From NCBI GenBank assembly GCA_030727885.1, contig JANRAT010000005.1, forward strand, positions 1,535 through 7,343: a DNA stretch of 5,809 nucleotides, written 5' to 3'. The stretch comes from Rhodospirillales bacterium (GTDB lineage Bacteria; Pseudomonadota; Alphaproteobacteria; Rhodospirillales; Casp-alpha2). The translations under genes and the position numbers were made by a program. Under the pieces are notes generated by a model that did not search any database, had not been told where the DNA came from, and saw only the letters and a list, made by a program, of their open reading frames with translations. Of this stretch, positions 5,802 through 5,809 are shown one piece after another (position 1 is the stretch's first letter; the number at the start of each line of letters is the position of its first letter).

Positions 5802-5809
5802 CCGTGTCT

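Noticed and set aside
1..5809. Mobile element, CRISPR array, tRNA or phage origin for the region
   Set aside because: No transposase, integrase, terminal repeats, direct repeat array or tRNA-like folding sequence was seen, and gene style is uniform across the window.

Overview
The window is GC-rich, densely coding DNA that reads as a chromosomal segment of a proteobacterium. I favour an alphaproteobacterium because of the protein styles seen here (CBS-pair protein, small acidic protein, 47-residue TPR protein), but no rRNA or other marker confirms this. There are no RNA genes, insertion sequences, CRISPR arrays or long repeats, and no gene-free stretch longer than about 130 bases.

Layout. 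Positions 1-3040 hold a minus-strand group transcribed right to left: a LysR-type regulator (2144-3040, or to 3088 with a GTG start), a class III (CaiB/BaiF) CoA-transferase (824-2050), and an acyl-CoA dehydrogenase-fold protein (start at 811, running off the left edge). The transferase and dehydrogenase-fold genes are 12 bases apart. The Shine-Dalgarno of the second overlaps the stop codon of the first, so they form one translationally coupled unit. An AT-rich gap (2051-2143) between the regulator and the transferase is the likely control region. Divergent from the regulator is a plus-strand CBS-pair gene (3173-3602) with an apparent one-base frameshift near its 3' end. Two more minus-strand genes fill the right side: a small protein of unknown function (3625-3861) and a 627-residue protein (3918-5801) with a degenerate cyclic-nucleotide-binding-like domain, an uncharacterised middle domain and TPR-like repeats.

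Main interpretation. The partial acyl-CoA dehydrogenase-fold protein looks less like an ordinary dehydrogenase than like 3-sulfinopropionyl-CoA desulfinase (Acd). It has an arginine at residue 84, a YNxQRVGAG segment with glutamine at 244, and long stretches that match my memory of the Advenella mimigardefordensis enzyme. With a class III CoA-transferase directly upstream and a LysR regulator before that, the set resembles the 3-sulfinopropionate module described in Variovorax paradoxus TBEA6 (act plus acd). The proposed flow is 3-sulfinopropionate plus succinyl-CoA to 3-sulfinopropionyl-CoA (transferase), then to propionyl-CoA plus sulfite (desulfinase), with the LysR protein sensing a pathway compound. 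The family assignments are firm. The substrate assignment is inference from remembered sequences and gene context, and no search was run.
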